Positions 27,870-37,113 are shown, counted from the first letter of the stretch. The stretch: DNA of 64,000 nucleotides from Aggregicoccus sp. 17bor-14 (GCF_009659535.1 NZ_VJZZ01000010.1:186001-250000); one strand, 5' to 3'. Notes: generated by a model not told the origin, from the letters alone. Translations and numbers: made by a program.

Positions 27870-29228
27870 TTACCCGCGAGCCGGCGGCGGCGCCTTGAGC
27901 AGCTGCAGCACCATCGCCACCACGGCCAGCGCCCCGAGCACCAGCACGCCCCACAGCACGTACGTGCGCGCGCCGCCCTTGGGCACGGGCCGCAGGGCCT
28001 CCTCTCCGCCCGCCGCTTCCGAGGCGCCGAGCGTGGCCCGCACCGGCTCCCACTCGGGGCCGTACTTCGCGCGCACCTGCGCCACCAGCGCGTCCAGCGG
28101 GTAGTCGTCGCGGCGGGCGCGCTCGCTGCCGGCCACCACGCGGAAGGGCGCGGGGCCGTGGGTGAGCAGCAGCCAGCGCTCCGGCACGTAGGCGAGCCGC
28201 AGCACCGGCGGCCGCGCGAGCGGCGTCGTGGACTGCAGGCGCCACTGCCGCTCGCGGGTAGGGGCGAGCACCGCGGGCTCGTTCACCAGCTCCAGCCCCG
28301 CGCCGCGCAGGCGGAACGCGGTCATCGCGGCCTGCGGGCGCCACGGTGCGTCCTCGCCCTCGCGGCTCTGCACGCTCAGGTGCGCGACGGCGTTGTCCGC
28401 GCCCAGCTGCACGTCCAGTTGCTCGGCGGGGACGCGCGCGGGCAGCGCGTACACGTAGCCGCCGCGCTCGTCCTTCTGAACGAAGCGCGCCTCCAGCCAC
28501 TGCGGCCGGGGCACCGCGCCCGGGGCGCGCAGGCGCAGCTGGACGCCGCGCACGGCGGGCGCCGCGCCCTCGCCGCTCACGCGCACCCGCAGGTAGGTGG
28601 CCGGGCCGGGCGAGAGCTCCACGTGGCGCCGCAGCAGCGTCTGGTCTCCCTGGCGCAGCAGTGCCACCGGCACGCCGCTCGCCACGGTGCGCCAGCTGCG
28701 CAGGTCGTCGCTCGCCTCCACCCGCGCCTCGGCGCTGAAGGCGGGCGCATCCGGGGCGAAGTCCAGCGCGAGCGCGTCCACCTGCTGCTCGCCACCCTGC
28801 ACGTCGATGAGCAGGTCGCGGCCGTCCGCCTCCTCGCCGCGCCCGCGCCGCACCGAGCTGTCCAGCGTGAGCTCGCCCTGCGCCGAGCGCCTCACCAGCA
28901 CGCGCAGATCGTCCGAGCCCGAGCCCGAGCCCGAGCCGGGACGCGGCGCCGGAAGGGGGAACCAGCGCGCGGGGCGCCAGGTGCCGCGCGGCGGGACGTA
29001 GGCGGCCGGCATGGGCCCGAAGGCGAGCGCCTCGCCCTTCGCGTCGAAGGCGGCCACGTCCGAGAGGTCCGGCTGGCGCGCCTGGGCATACACCTCCGGC
29101 GTCAGCTCCACCGCATACGCCCCCTCCTCCTGCGCGGAGACGGGCCACTGGCGGGCGAAGTCCTCCGGCTCGGAGGCCTGTGCGAGCGCTGCGGCCAGGA
29201 GGAGCAGGACGGCGGAGAGGCGGGTCAT
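27870..29228 (-). CDS. DUF3999 membrane-anchored periplasmic protein
   Basis: 452 residues. Signal peptide (LSAVLLLLAAALAQA), a long beta-rich extracytoplasmic part with two jelly-roll-like stretches (LLIDVQGGEQQVDALALDF and YLRVRVSGEGAAP), and one C-terminal membrane helix (YVLWGVLVLGALAVVAMVL) with a short basic tail. This is the usual DUF3999 layout. Its ATG overlaps the stop of the DUF2339 gene by 4 bp, so translation is coupled. The two proteins are a conserved pair, probably forming an envelope complex of unknown role. A (GAGCCC)3-4 run at 28915-28938 encodes a Gly-Ser stretch. Confidence 0.85.
   Translation of the reverse strand: MTRLSAVLLLLAAALAQASEPEDFARQWPVSAQEEGAYAVELTPEVYAQARQPDLSDVAAFDAKGEALAFGPMPAAYVPPRGTWRPARWFPLPAPRPGSGSGSGSDDLRVLVRRSAQGELTLDSSVRRGRGEEADGRDLLIDVQGGEQQVDALALDFAPDAPAFSAEARVEASDDLRSWRTVASGVPVALLRQGDQTLLRRHVELSPGPATYLRVRVSGEGAAPAVRGVQLRLRAPGAVPRPQWLEARFVQKDERGGYVYALPARVPAEQLDVQLGADNAVAHLSVQSREGEDAPWRPQAAMTAFRLRGAGLELVNEPAVLAPTRERQWRLQSTTPLARPPVLRLAYVPERWLLLTHGPAPFRVVAGSERARRDDYPLDALVAQVRAKYGPEWEPVRATLGASEAAGGEEALRPVPKGGARTYVLWGVLVLGALAVVAMVLQLLKAPPPARG
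28915..28938. repeat. Hexanucleotide GAGCCC run
   Basis: Three perfect GAGCCC units plus one GAGCCG encode alternating Gly-Ser in the DUF3999 protein. Slippage would add or remove two residues without changing the frame. Confidence 0.75.
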
Positions 29229-31990
29229 GGCGTGTCCAGGTTCTCGCGCCGCGGAGGCGAGGGCGCGAAGTAGCCCACCCCGACCAGCAGCAGGCCGACG
29301 GCGAGGAAGGAGATGATGCCCTCGAGGTTGCCCATGTAGCGGCGGTCCACGGTGACGAGCTTCAGCAGCACCAGCCCCATCAGCACCGCGCCCCCCAGCC
29401 ACAGCGGGCGGTTGCGGTGGCGGCTTGCGCGCACGCAGGCCGCCACCCCCGCGAGGCTCCACACCACGGTGAGGCAGGTCTGCGCGAAGCCCGAGTCCAG
29501 CACCTCCGGGCCCCAGGGCTCGCCGTGGTGGTGGTGCACCGCGCGCAGCGTGGCGAGGCTCACCAGCGCGAAGGCGAGGAAGGGCAGGGCGCGGCGCAGG
29601 GCAGGCCACGCGGCGCCGCCCTCGGCATGCACGTACGCCACGGCGAGCGCCGAGAGCGCCACCAGCGCGAGCTCCAGCGGGTTGAGCAGCGGCAGGTAGG
29701 GCAGGGGGCTGGCAGCGCCCTCGAGGAAGAGGCCCACGCCCCACGCGAGCGCGATGAGCCCGAGCGCCGGCGCGAACCAGCCTGCGCGGTAGCGCGGGAA
29801 GAGGGGCGCGCGCGGCCAGGCGGCGGCCCCGGGCGCGCGCCACAGCGCGAGCGTGAGCAATGCGAGCGGAAGCACCAGTGCGGCGAAGCGCCACCCGTTG
29901 CCGAGCGCGAGCGACCGCGCCACTTCGTGCCGCAGCTGCAGCCCCGCCCCCAGCGCCAGCGTCCACAGCAGCGCGAGGTGCACGAGGTGCGAGGCCCAGC
30001 CCGCGCGCGCACGCAGCAGCCACAGCGCTGCCACGCTCGCCACGCCAAAGGCGCTCCAGCCCCAGAGCGCGGAGCGGTCGAAGGGCGCGCCCAGCGCGAG
30101 CGCCGCGATGGGCACCGCGAGCAGGCCTCCCACGGCCGCCACCGCCGCGAGCAGCTCGAGGCGCACCCAGTCCAGGGGACCGCGCAGCGCGGCCGCCGCG
30201 AGCAGCGTGAAGCCCAGGAAGGCGAGCGCGAAGTTCCACCCGCCCACGGAGGCCGTGGCCGAGTCCACCTCGTGCGCGCCCGCGCCCAGCCACCACGCCG
30301 TGGCCCACAGGAGCAGCGGCAGGCCGAGGTGCGCGTTGGGGCGGTGCCGGTCGTGCAGCCGGCTGAGCACGAAGCCTGCGAGCGCGAGCATCGCCGCGCC
30401 GAGGAAGTGGCCGTTGAGCAGCAGCGTCGAGTCGCGCTGCGTGTACTCGGCCCAGTCCGGCCCCACGGGCGGGTTGAGCACGCTCACCCAGAAGGCCACG
30501 GCCGCGAAGGCCTGCAGCGCGAGCCCGCCCAGCCACGGTACCCAGCGCCGCTGCCGCAGGCCCAGCCATGCGGCCCCCGCGCCCTCCAGCGCCCAGAGGC
30601 TGGTGGTGGTGCTGGTGGAGAAGGCGAGCGGCACCGCGAGCGTGGCGAAGCCCAGCGCGAGCGCGCCGTAGGCCTCCGCGAGCAGGCGCTCGGAGTGGCG
30701 GCGGTGCAGCAGCACCACCAGCCCCGCGTAGAGCACCGCCACGATGAGCGCGCTGAAGGCGAGCGCGAGCGGCTGGCCCTTGAGCAGCGCCGCCTGCAGC
30801 GGGAAGGCGAGCAGGGGCGTGCCGAACACCAGCGTGCCATCCACCCAGGGGCGCGGGTGCTTCGCCTGGCGCAGCACGTAGAGCAGCCCGATGCCCACGT
30901 AGAAGGCGAAGAAGAGGATGAGGAAGGGCTCGACGGTGGCGAAGTGCTCGGGCCGGTAGAAGCGCGCGCCCCACGCCGCGCCCACGCCGAAGGTGAAGGC
31001 GAAGCCGATGAGGTTGAGGGCGCGCCAGCTCTCGCGCCAGGAGATGGCCAGCACGGCGGCGTTCATCACCGCGTAGAACGAGAACAGCGCCACGTGGTTG
31101 TGGCTGCCCGTGGAGATGAGCACCGGGGCGAGGTAGCCGCCGAGGAAGCCCAGCGCCGCAAGCGCCTGCGCGTGCTGCAGCACCGCGAGCGCCGCGGCGC
31201 CCGCCACCAGCACCAGCACCATCGCGAAGGTGGCCGCCGGGGGCAGCATCCCGTAGAGGCGGAACGCTGCGAACACCGTGAGCAGCAGCACGCCCAGCGC
31301 GCCGCCCTGCAGGCTCAGGCCGAAGGCGGGCCGCCGCACCCGCTCGCGCCAGCCGAAGCCCAGCGCGACGAGCGCCGCCAGGGCGATGAGCGCGAGCCGC
31401 AGCTCGAGGGGGAAGGTGTAGTAGCCCTGCACCGCCGCGTAGCGCAGCGCCGCGGCCACGCCCGCGAAGAGCACCAGCACGCCCACCTTCACCGGCACGT
31501 TGCCCTCGGTGAACCAGGCCTGCACCGCCCTCAGCGCGCGCTCGTCCCAGCCCGGCTCGCTCGGAGGCGGCGGGGCAGGGGGCGGCGCCGGCGCACGGGG
31601 CGGCAGGGCAGGGGGCTGCGCCTCGGCGGCCAGCGGCGCCGCGGCCGGAGGCAGCGCTCCGGTGGTGGGCGGGGCGAGCGCTGCACCCGCAGGCGGCAGC
31701 GGCACCTCGCGCTCCGGCGGCGGTGCGGCTGGGACGGCCGTCGGCGCGCCGGGCTCGGCCTCCGGGGACGGCGCGAGCGCCGTTGCGCGCTTCAGGGCGG
31801 CGCGCAGGTCCCGCAGCTCCCTGCGGGTCTGCTCGTGCGCCTCCTCGCTGTGCTCGAGCTGGTCGCGCACCCGGGACAGGGTGACGAGCATCCAGCACAC
31901 CCCGAAGCCCAGCAGGGCCGAGGCGAGGTCGTGGTTCTCGGAAAGGGCGAAGCCCAGCAGTGCTCCGAGCAGCCCCAGTATCCAGCTCAT
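29225..31990 (-). CDS. DUF2339 polytopic membrane protein
   Basis: 921 residues. The start at 31990 (MSWILGLLGALLGFALSE) puts a membrane helix first, as in the family; a short upstream extension has no support. A coiled-coil (~35-65, DQLEHSEEAHEQTRRELRDL in part) and a Pro/Ala-rich linker (~75-160) follow, then roughly 25 or more closely spaced hydrophobic segments to the end, typical of DUF2339. A GGYLAPVLISTGSHN-like loop near residue 290 is the conserved spot of the family. It precedes and overlaps the DUF3999 gene. Function unknown; a transporter or envelope-assembly component is likely. Confidence 0.88.
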   Translation of the reverse strand: MSWILGLLGALLGFALSENHDLASALLGFGVCWMLVTLSRVRDQLEHSEEAHEQTRRELRDLRAALKRATALAPSPEAEPGAPTAVPAAPPPEREVPLPPAGAALAPPTTGALPPAAAPLAAEAQPPALPPRAPAPPPAPPPPSEPGWDERALRAVQAWFTEGNVPVKVGVLVLFAGVAAALRYAAVQGYYTFPLELRLALIALAALVALGFGWRERVRRPAFGLSLQGGALGVLLLTVFAAFRLYGMLPPAATFAMVLVLVAGAAALAVLQHAQALAALGFLGGYLAPVLISTGSHNHVALFSFYAVMNAAVLAISWRESWRALNLIGFAFTFGVGAAWGARFYRPEHFATVEPFLILFFAFYVGIGLLYVLRQAKHPRPWVDGTLVFGTPLLAFPLQAALLKGQPLALAFSALIVAVLYAGLVVLLHRRHSERLLAEAYGALALGFATLAVPLAFSTSTTTSLWALEGAGAAWLGLRQRRWVPWLGGLALQAFAAVAFWVSVLNPPVGPDWAEYTQRDSTLLLNGHFLGAAMLALAGFVLSRLHDRHRPNAHLGLPLLLWATAWWLGAGAHEVDSATASVGGWNFALAFLGFTLLAAAALRGPLDWVRLELLAAVAAVGGLLAVPIAALALGAPFDRSALWGWSAFGVASVAALWLLRARAGWASHLVHLALLWTLALGAGLQLRHEVARSLALGNGWRFAALVLPLALLTLALWRAPGAAAWPRAPLFPRYRAGWFAPALGLIALAWGVGLFLEGAASPLPYLPLLNPLELALVALSALAVAYVHAEGGAAWPALRRALPFLAFALVSLATLRAVHHHHGEPWGPEVLDSGFAQTCLTVVWSLAGVAACVRASRHRNRPLWLGGAVLMGLVLLKLVTVDRRYMGNLEGIISFLAVGLLLVGVGYFAPSPPRRENLDTP

Positions 31991-32056
31991 CCCGCGTCCC
32001 CCTCGAGCGTGTGGCGCCGCCACTCTACCGGGGCGAAGCGTCAGCCGGGGAACAGT

Positions 32057-32557
32057 CTACTTGCGCGCCTGCTGCTTCTGCAGCTTGCGCATGCGCTCGA
32101 GGATGAGGGTGCGCTTGAGGCTGGAGAGGTGGTCCACGAAGACGTGGCCGTCCAGGTGATCGATCTCGTGCTGCAGCACGTGCGCGAGCCGCCCCTCCGC
32201 CTCCAGCTCCTGCCAGGCGCCCGTCTTGTCCTGGTACTTCACCTTCACCCGCTCCTTGCGCGGGCACTTCTCCCACTCGCCGGGGACCGAGAGGCAGCCC
32301 TCCTCGTACTTCACGTCGCCCTCGCGCGAGAGGATCTGCGGGTTCACGATCTCGAAGAAGGTGCCGTCCTCGCGCCCCACCAGCGCGCAGCGCAGCGGCA
32401 CGCCCACCTGGTTCGCCGCGATCCCGATGCCCTCCGCCTCGCGCATCGAGGCGTCCATCTCCTCGAGCAGCTTCTCCAGCGCGGGGCCGAAGTCGGTGAC
32501 CGGCTGGGTCGGGGTGGTGAGCACCTTGTGGGGCCAGATGACGATCTCGCGTGCCAT
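32057..32557 (-). CDS. def: Peptide deformylase
   Basis: 166 residues from ATG at 32557 (MAREIVIWPHKVL). It removes the formyl group from the N-terminal Met of new proteins. All three motifs are intact: GIGIAANQVG (motif 1), EEGCLSVPG with the metal-binding Cys (motif 2) and LQHEIDHLDG (motif 3, HExxH). The short length without a C-terminal extension fits bacterial type 1 enzymes. It stands alone here, without fmt. A TATGCA sequence shortly before the start may be its -10 box. Confidence 0.95.
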   Translation of the reverse strand: MAREIVIWPHKVLTTPTQPVTDFGPALEKLLEEMDASMREAEGIGIAANQVGVPLRCALVGREDGTFFEIVNPQILSREGDVKYEEGCLSVPGEWEKCPRKERVKVKYQDKTGAWQELEAEGRLAHVLQHEIDHLDGHVFVDHLSSLKRTLILERMRKLQKQQARK

Positions 32558-32721
32558 GGAGCCGCTGCATACCGCAAAGCGCCCGGGCCTCCGAGAGCCC
32601 TGTTGCCCGAGGTACGCCCCTGTAGGATTACGGGGATTTCGTGTCCCGCCGCTTTGCGTGTACTGTCCGCCACTCATCGGTCCGCCCGGGCAGGAACGGA
32701 CCTTGTGGAGGGGCAAGACAC

Positions 32722-33174
32722 ATGAAGTCGATGAAGACGTTGTTCGGGGCGGTCGCCGCAGTGGTCCTGGTGACGGGCTGTGGCAGCAGCAGCCCCTGTG
32801 AGCAGGCGGGTGATGCCCTCCGTGACTCCGTGAAGCTTGCGGCCAAGTGCGAGCCGGGGTCGGTCACGCCCTCGGACGACCAACTGGAGGAGCTCGTGGA
32901 CGACAAGGCGTGCGAGACGCGCACGAAGACCGCCTGCACCGAGGACGAGGCCAAGATCGTGGGCGAGGTCCTCGACTGCGCCTTCGGCAAGCTCACCTGC
33001 TCCAACCTCCAGAGCAACGGCGGACCCACGGACGCCGACCTGGCCGCCTGCGACCCGGGCGACGACGTCACGGTGCGTGAGGCCTGCTTCTTCGCCTTCT
33101 TCCCGCCGGGCTCCATCGACACCGGAACCCAGGCTGTCGCGCGCAAGGCGCTGCGCATCAGCGCGAGCCGCTAG
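32722..33174 (+). CDS. Small cysteine-rich lipoprotein
   Basis: 150 residues from ATG at 32722 with a GGAGGGGC ribosome site. Signal peptide (KTLFGAVAAVVLVTGC) with lipobox VTGC. The mature part is acidic and has seven further Cys (CEQAG, AAKCEPG, KACETR, TACTED, LDCAFG, LTCSNL, AACDPG, EACFF among them), suggesting several disulphides, as in the many small secreted lipoproteins of myxobacteria. No family recognised. A strong hairpin follows the stop. Confidence 0.75.
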   Translation: MKSMKTLFGAVAAVVLVTGCGSSSPCEQAGDALRDSVKLAAKCEPGSVTPSDDQLEELVDDKACETRTKTACTEDEAKIVGEVLDCAFGKLTCSNLQSNGGPTDADLAACDPGDDVTVREACFFAFFPPGSIDTGTQAVARKALRISASR

Positions 33175-33193
33175 AACCTCACGCAGCAGCGGG

Positions 33194-33230
33194 CGGCCCG
33201 GTCTCTCCCTCGGGAGAGCCGGGCCGTTTC
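33194..33230 (+). terminator. Terminator after the cysteine-rich lipoprotein gene
   Basis: CGGCCCGG-T-CTCTCCC pairs with GGGAGAG-CCGGGCCG (one bulged T), followed by TTTC. It begins about 20 bp after the stop codon and forms a very stable 15-bp stem. Confidence 0.75.
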
Positions 33231-33292
33231 GCGTCATAGACGCACCGCGTCGTTTGTGGTCGAGTCGCCCACCTCTTCGGCGGAGGGCTCAG

Positions 33293-34144
33293 ATGGGCAC
33301 CAGCGGCGACGCAGGCTTCACCTCACTGCGGATGGAGCGGAGCTCGGAGGGCCGGGCGGACGGCGTGGCCGAGCTCGTGCTGCGCGGCCCCGGCAAGGGC
33401 AACGCCCTGGGGCCGGACTTCTGGCGCGAGATGCCCCAGGCGCTCGCGAGCCTGGACGCGGACCCCGCCGTGCGCTGCGTGCTCTTGCGCGGGGAGGGCG
33501 CCCATTTCACCTACGGCCTGGACCTGCTGGGCATGATGGAGGAGCTGGGCCCGCTGCTCTCCGGCGAGAACCAGGCCGCCGAGCGCACGCGCCTGCTCGA
33601 GCTCATCGGCCGCATGCAGCAGTCCACCGAGGGGCTCTCGCGGATGAAGAAGCCCGTCATCGCCGTGGTGCACGGCTGGTGCATCGGCGGCGGCATGGAC
33701 CTCATCGCGGCGTGCGACTTCCGCATCTGCTCGAAGGACGCGCGCTTCAGCCTGCGCGAGGTGAAGGTGGCCATCACCGCGGACCTCGGCGCGCTGCAGC
33801 GGCTGCCGCGCATCATCGGCGAGGGCGCCACGCGCGAGCTCGCGTACACCGGCGGCGACTTCGATGCGGCGCGCGCGCTGCAGATGGGCCTCGTCAACAG
33901 CGTGCACGAGAGCCCCGAGGCGCTGCTCGCCCACGCGCGCGAGACGGCGCGCACCATCGCCTCGAACCCGCCCCTCGTGGTGCAGGGCATCAAGCAGGTG
34001 CTCGAGTACGGCGCGGACAAGTCCGTGCAGGACGGCCTGCGCTACGTGGCGGTGTGGAACGCCGCCTTCTTGCAGTCGCACGACCTCGCCGAGGCCTTCG
34101 CCGCGTTCGCGGAGCGCCGGCCCGGCAACTTCCAGGGAAAGTGA
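33293..34144 (+). CDS. Enoyl-CoA hydratase/isomerase family protein, dienoyl-CoA isomerase type
   Basis: 283 residues from ATG at 33293 with a GGAGGGCT ribosome site. Crotonase fold: first oxyanion region HFTYGLDLLGM and second HGWCIGGGMDLIAACDFRIC. The acid/base region reads REVKVAITADLGALQRLPRI, close to the EVDVGLAADVGTLQRLPK pattern of delta(3,5)-delta(2,4)-dienoyl-CoA isomerase (ECH1), with the Glu and Asp both present. It would shift double bonds of polyunsaturated acyl-CoA during beta-oxidation. The next gene, 7 bp downstream, resembles 2,4-dienoyl-CoA reductase, which supports this reading. Confidence 0.82.
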   Translation: MGTSGDAGFTSLRMERSSEGRADGVAELVLRGPGKGNALGPDFWREMPQALASLDADPAVRCVLLRGEGAHFTYGLDLLGMMEELGPLLSGENQAAERTRLLELIGRMQQSTEGLSRMKKPVIAVVHGWCIGGGMDLIAACDFRICSKDARFSLREVKVAITADLGALQRLPRIIGEGATRELAYTGGDFDAARALQMGLVNSVHESPEALLAHARETARTIASNPPLVVQGIKQVLEYGADKSVQDGLRYVAVWNAAFLQSHDLAEAFAAFAERRPGNFQGK

Positions 34145-34151
34145 CCTCACG

Positions 34152-34985
34152 ATGAGCCAGACCCAGACGAGCCAGAGCGACAGCAGCAGCGTGTTCCGCA
34201 GCGACCTCCTGAAGGGCAAGGTGGCCTTCGTCACCGGCGGCTCCTCCGGCATCAACCTGGGCATTGCCGAGGCCTTCGTGCGCGCCGGCGCGAAGGTGGT
34301 CATCAACGGCCGCAACGTGGAGAAGCTCGAGGCTGCGGTGAAGGGCCTGCAGGCGCTGGGCGGCACGGCCATGGGCGTGGCGGCGGACGTGCGCGACTAC
34401 GCCGCGGTGGAGAAGGCCTTCCAGAGCGCGCGCGATGCGTACGGCGAGCTGGACATCCTCGTGTGCGGTGCGGCGGGCAACTTCCCCGCGCCCGCGCTGG
34501 GCATGTCCTCCAACGGCTTTCGCGCGGTGCTGGAGATCGACGTGCTGGGCACCTTCAACGCCTGCCGCGCGGCCTTCGAGCACCTGAAGAAGCCGGGCGC
34601 GAGCGTGATGAACATCTCCGCGCCCCAGGCCTACCTGCCCATGGCGATGCAGGCGCACGTGTGCGCGGCGAAGGCGGGCGTGGACATGATCACCCGCACG
34701 CTCGCCATCGAGTGGGGCGGCACCGGCGTGCGCGTGAACTCCATCGTCCCCGGCCCCATCGACGACACCGAGGGCATGCGCCGGCTCGCTCCCAGCGAGG
34801 AGAGCCACGAGAAGCTGCGCGCGCTGCTGCCGCTGCAGCGCTTCGGGAAGAAGGAGGACATCGCGAACCTCGCGCTCTTCCTCGCCTCGCCCGCGGCGTC
34901 CTACGTGACGGGCGCCATCATGGTCTGCGACGGCGGCCAGTCGCTGCTGGGTTCGGGCTCCATGATGCAGGCGCTGGGGATGTAA
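34152..34985 (+). CDS. SDR-family 2,4-dienoyl-CoA reductase-like enzyme
   Basis: 277 residues. Rossmann nucleotide-binding motif TGGSSGINLGIAEAF; the acyl-CoA reductase-like segment CGAAGNFPAPALGMSSNGF matches the AAGNF motif of mammalian DECR2-type reductases rather than the NAG of ordinary SDRs. The SDR Tyr-x3-Lys position reads HVCAAKAGVD, so the Tyr is replaced, as in the DECR group where catalysis uses other residues. The C-terminus has DGGQSLLGSG. It reduces 2,4-dienoyl-CoA with NADPH. Forms an operon with the isomerase gene (7-bp gap). Confidence 0.85.
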   Translation: MSQTQTSQSDSSSVFRSDLLKGKVAFVTGGSSGINLGIAEAFVRAGAKVVINGRNVEKLEAAVKGLQALGGTAMGVAADVRDYAAVEKAFQSARDAYGELDILVCGAAGNFPAPALGMSSNGFRAVLEIDVLGTFNACRAAFEHLKKPGASVMNISAPQAYLPMAMQAHVCAAKAGVDMITRTLAIEWGGTGVRVNSIVPGPIDDTEGMRRLAPSEESHEKLRALLPLQRFGKKEDIANLALFLASPAASYVTGAIMVCDGGQSLLGSGSMMQALGM

Positions 34986-35138
34986 CCGCGTCCTCCCTTG
35001 CCCTGGGGCGGCGCATCCACGCCCGCCCCTCGTCCGGGAGAACAATGCGCAGGGGGCGCCCCGCCTTTTCCGGGTGCCACCTGACGCGCGCGCATTAGCT
35101 TTACGCGGCCGGCCCACCCCTGCCCGAGGAGCCACCGC

Positions 35139-37082
35139 ATGACCGCCCCCGCCGACGCCGCCCGCCTCGTCACCTGCCCGCCGGACGTGTTCACCCGCGC
35201 GAGCCAGGAGGCCATGGAGGCCACCCGCACGGGCATCGCGCGCTTCAAGGCGCTGCCCACCCCGCGCGCGGCCCGCGAGGCGCTCGAGCTCTACGACGAG
35301 GCCGTGGCGGCGCTCTCGGACGCCTCTGCGCGCGCGAGCGTGGTGCGCCACAGCCACCCGGACGAGGCCATGCGCACCGCGGCCGAGGGCGCCGAGCAGG
35401 AGCTCGAGGCGCTGGCCACCGACCTCGCCCTGGACCGGGGCCTCTACGACGTGCTCGCCTCGCTCGACGTCTCGCGCGAGGACGCCGCGACGCAGAAGTA
35501 CATGGAGCGCCTGCTGCGCGACTTCCGGCGCGCGGGCGTGGACCGCGACGAGGCCACGCGCGCGCGCGTGAAGGCACTCAACGAGGAGCTGGTGCGCATC
35601 GGGCAGGAGTTCAGCCGCAACATCCAGGAGGACGTGCGCGCGGTGGAGCTCACGCCCGCGCAGCTCGAGGGGCTGCCGGAGGACTACGTGCGCGCGCACG
35701 AGCCGGGCGAGCGCAGCACGGTGCGCATCACCACGGACTACCCGGACCTCGTGCCCTTCATGACCTACGCGCGCTCGCACACGGCGCGCGAGCTGCTCTG
35801 GCGCGCGAACCGCCAGCGCGGTTTTCCCAAGAACCAGGAGGTGCTGCAGCGCCTGGTGCAGAAGCGCCACGAGCTCGCGACGCTGCTGGGCTACCCCAAC
35901 TGGGCGGCGTACGCGACCGAGGACAAGATGATCCGCACCGAGAAGGCGGCAGCGGACTTCGTGGAGAAGATCTCCCAGGCCTCGCTCGCCCGCAGCCAGC
36001 GCGACTACGAGACGCTGCTCGCGCGCAAGCGCCAGGAGGACCCGGGCGCCGAGCGCGTGGACCCCTGGGACCAGGCCTACCTGGACGACCGGGTGAAGGC
36101 CGAGCAGTACAGCTTCGACAGCCAGAGCGTGCGGCCCTACTTCGAGTACGGGCGGGTGAAGGAGGGCGTGCTGGGCATCACCTCGCGCCTCTTCGGCGTG
36201 CAGCTGCGCAAGCTCGCGGACGCGCCCGTGTGGCACCCGGACGTGGAGGCCTACGACGTGCTGCAGGGGGACAAGCCCCTGGGCCGCTTCTACCTCGACA
36301 TGCACCCGCGGGACGGCAAGTACAAGCACGCGGCGCAGTTCACGCTGGCCACGGGCAAGGCGCAGCGCCGCCTCCCCGAGGCGGTGCTGATGTGCAACTT
36401 CCCCAAGCCGGGCAAGGAGCCCGCGCTGATGCAGCACTCGGACGTGGAGACCTTCTTCCACGAGTTCGGGCACCTGCTGCACCACATCTTCGGGGGGCAC
36501 ACGCCGTGGGCGGGCCTGTCCGGCGTGCGCACGGAGTGGGACTTCGTGGAGGCGCCGAGCCAGATGCTGGAGGAGTGGGCCTGGGATGCGCGCAGCCTGC
36601 AGACCTTCGCGCGCCACTACCAGACGAACGAGCCGCTCCCGGCGGAAACGGTGCAGCGCATGAAGCGCGCGGACGAGTTCGGCAAGGGGCTGTGGGTGCG
36701 CCAGCAGATGTTCTACGCGGCGCTCAGCCTCGAGCTCTACCGGCGAGACCCGAAGGGGCTGGATGCGACCGCGCTGGTGCGCGAGCTGCAGGGCAAGTAC
36801 ACGCCCTTCCCGTACCTGGAGGGCACGTACTTCCACCTCAGCTTCGGCCACCTGGATGGCTACAGCGCCATCTACTACACGTACATGTGGAGCCTCGTCA
36901 TCGCGAAGGACCTCTTCACGGTCTTCAAGGACAAGGGGCTGATGGAGCCGGGGCCCGCGCAGGCCTACCGCCGTGCGGTGCTCGAGCCGGGCGGCAGCAA
37001 GGACGCGGCGCTCCTGGTGAAGGACTTCCTCGGCCGCGACTACGACTTCCGCGCCTACGAGTCCTGGCTCAACGCGGCCTGA
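35139..37082 (+). CDS. M3-family metallopeptidase (thimet oligopeptidase-like)
   Basis: 647 residues. Zinc motif HEFGHLLHH (H441-E442..H445) and the downstream Glu in EAPSQMLEEW. The N-terminal ~400 residues are helical, as expected for the cap of M3 enzymes, and the C-terminal block GTYFHLSFGHLDGYSAIYYT is characteristic. There is no signal peptide, so it is a cytoplasmic oligopeptidase that degrades short peptides. The start ATG has a GAGGAGCC ribosome site. A dispersed hairpin repeat follows 11 bp after the stop. Confidence 0.92.
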   Translation: MTAPADAARLVTCPPDVFTRASQEAMEATRTGIARFKALPTPRAAREALELYDEAVAALSDASARASVVRHSHPDEAMRTAAEGAEQELEALATDLALDRGLYDVLASLDVSREDAATQKYMERLLRDFRRAGVDRDEATRARVKALNEELVRIGQEFSRNIQEDVRAVELTPAQLEGLPEDYVRAHEPGERSTVRITTDYPDLVPFMTYARSHTARELLWRANRQRGFPKNQEVLQRLVQKRHELATLLGYPNWAAYATEDKMIRTEKAAADFVEKISQASLARSQRDYETLLARKRQEDPGAERVDPWDQAYLDDRVKAEQYSFDSQSVRPYFEYGRVKEGVLGITSRLFGVQLRKLADAPVWHPDVEAYDVLQGDKPLGRFYLDMHPRDGKYKHAAQFTLATGKAQRRLPEAVLMCNFPKPGKEPALMQHSDVETFFHEFGHLLHHIFGGHTPWAGLSGVRTEWDFVEAPSQMLEEWAWDARSLQTFARHYQTNEPLPAETVQRMKRADEFGKGLWVRQQMFYAALSLELYRRDPKGLDATALVRELQGKYTPFPYLEGTYFHLSFGHLDGYSAIYYTYMWSLVIAKDLFTVFKDKGLMEPGPAQAYRRAVLEPGGSKDAALLVKDFLGRDYDFRAYESWLNAA

Positions 37083-37092
37083 CCCGCGTCCT

Positions 37093-37113
37093 CCCTCTCC
37101 CTCTGGGAGAGGG
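37093..37113. repeat. Dispersed intergenic hairpin repeat
   Basis: CCCTCTCCC (37093-37101) and GGGAGAGGG (37105-37113) pair perfectly around TCT, followed by TCGGGGTGAGGG. The same core and trailing GGGTGAGGG are found at 27811-27850. It lies just after the M3 peptidase stop and may also act as a terminator. Confidence 0.7.
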
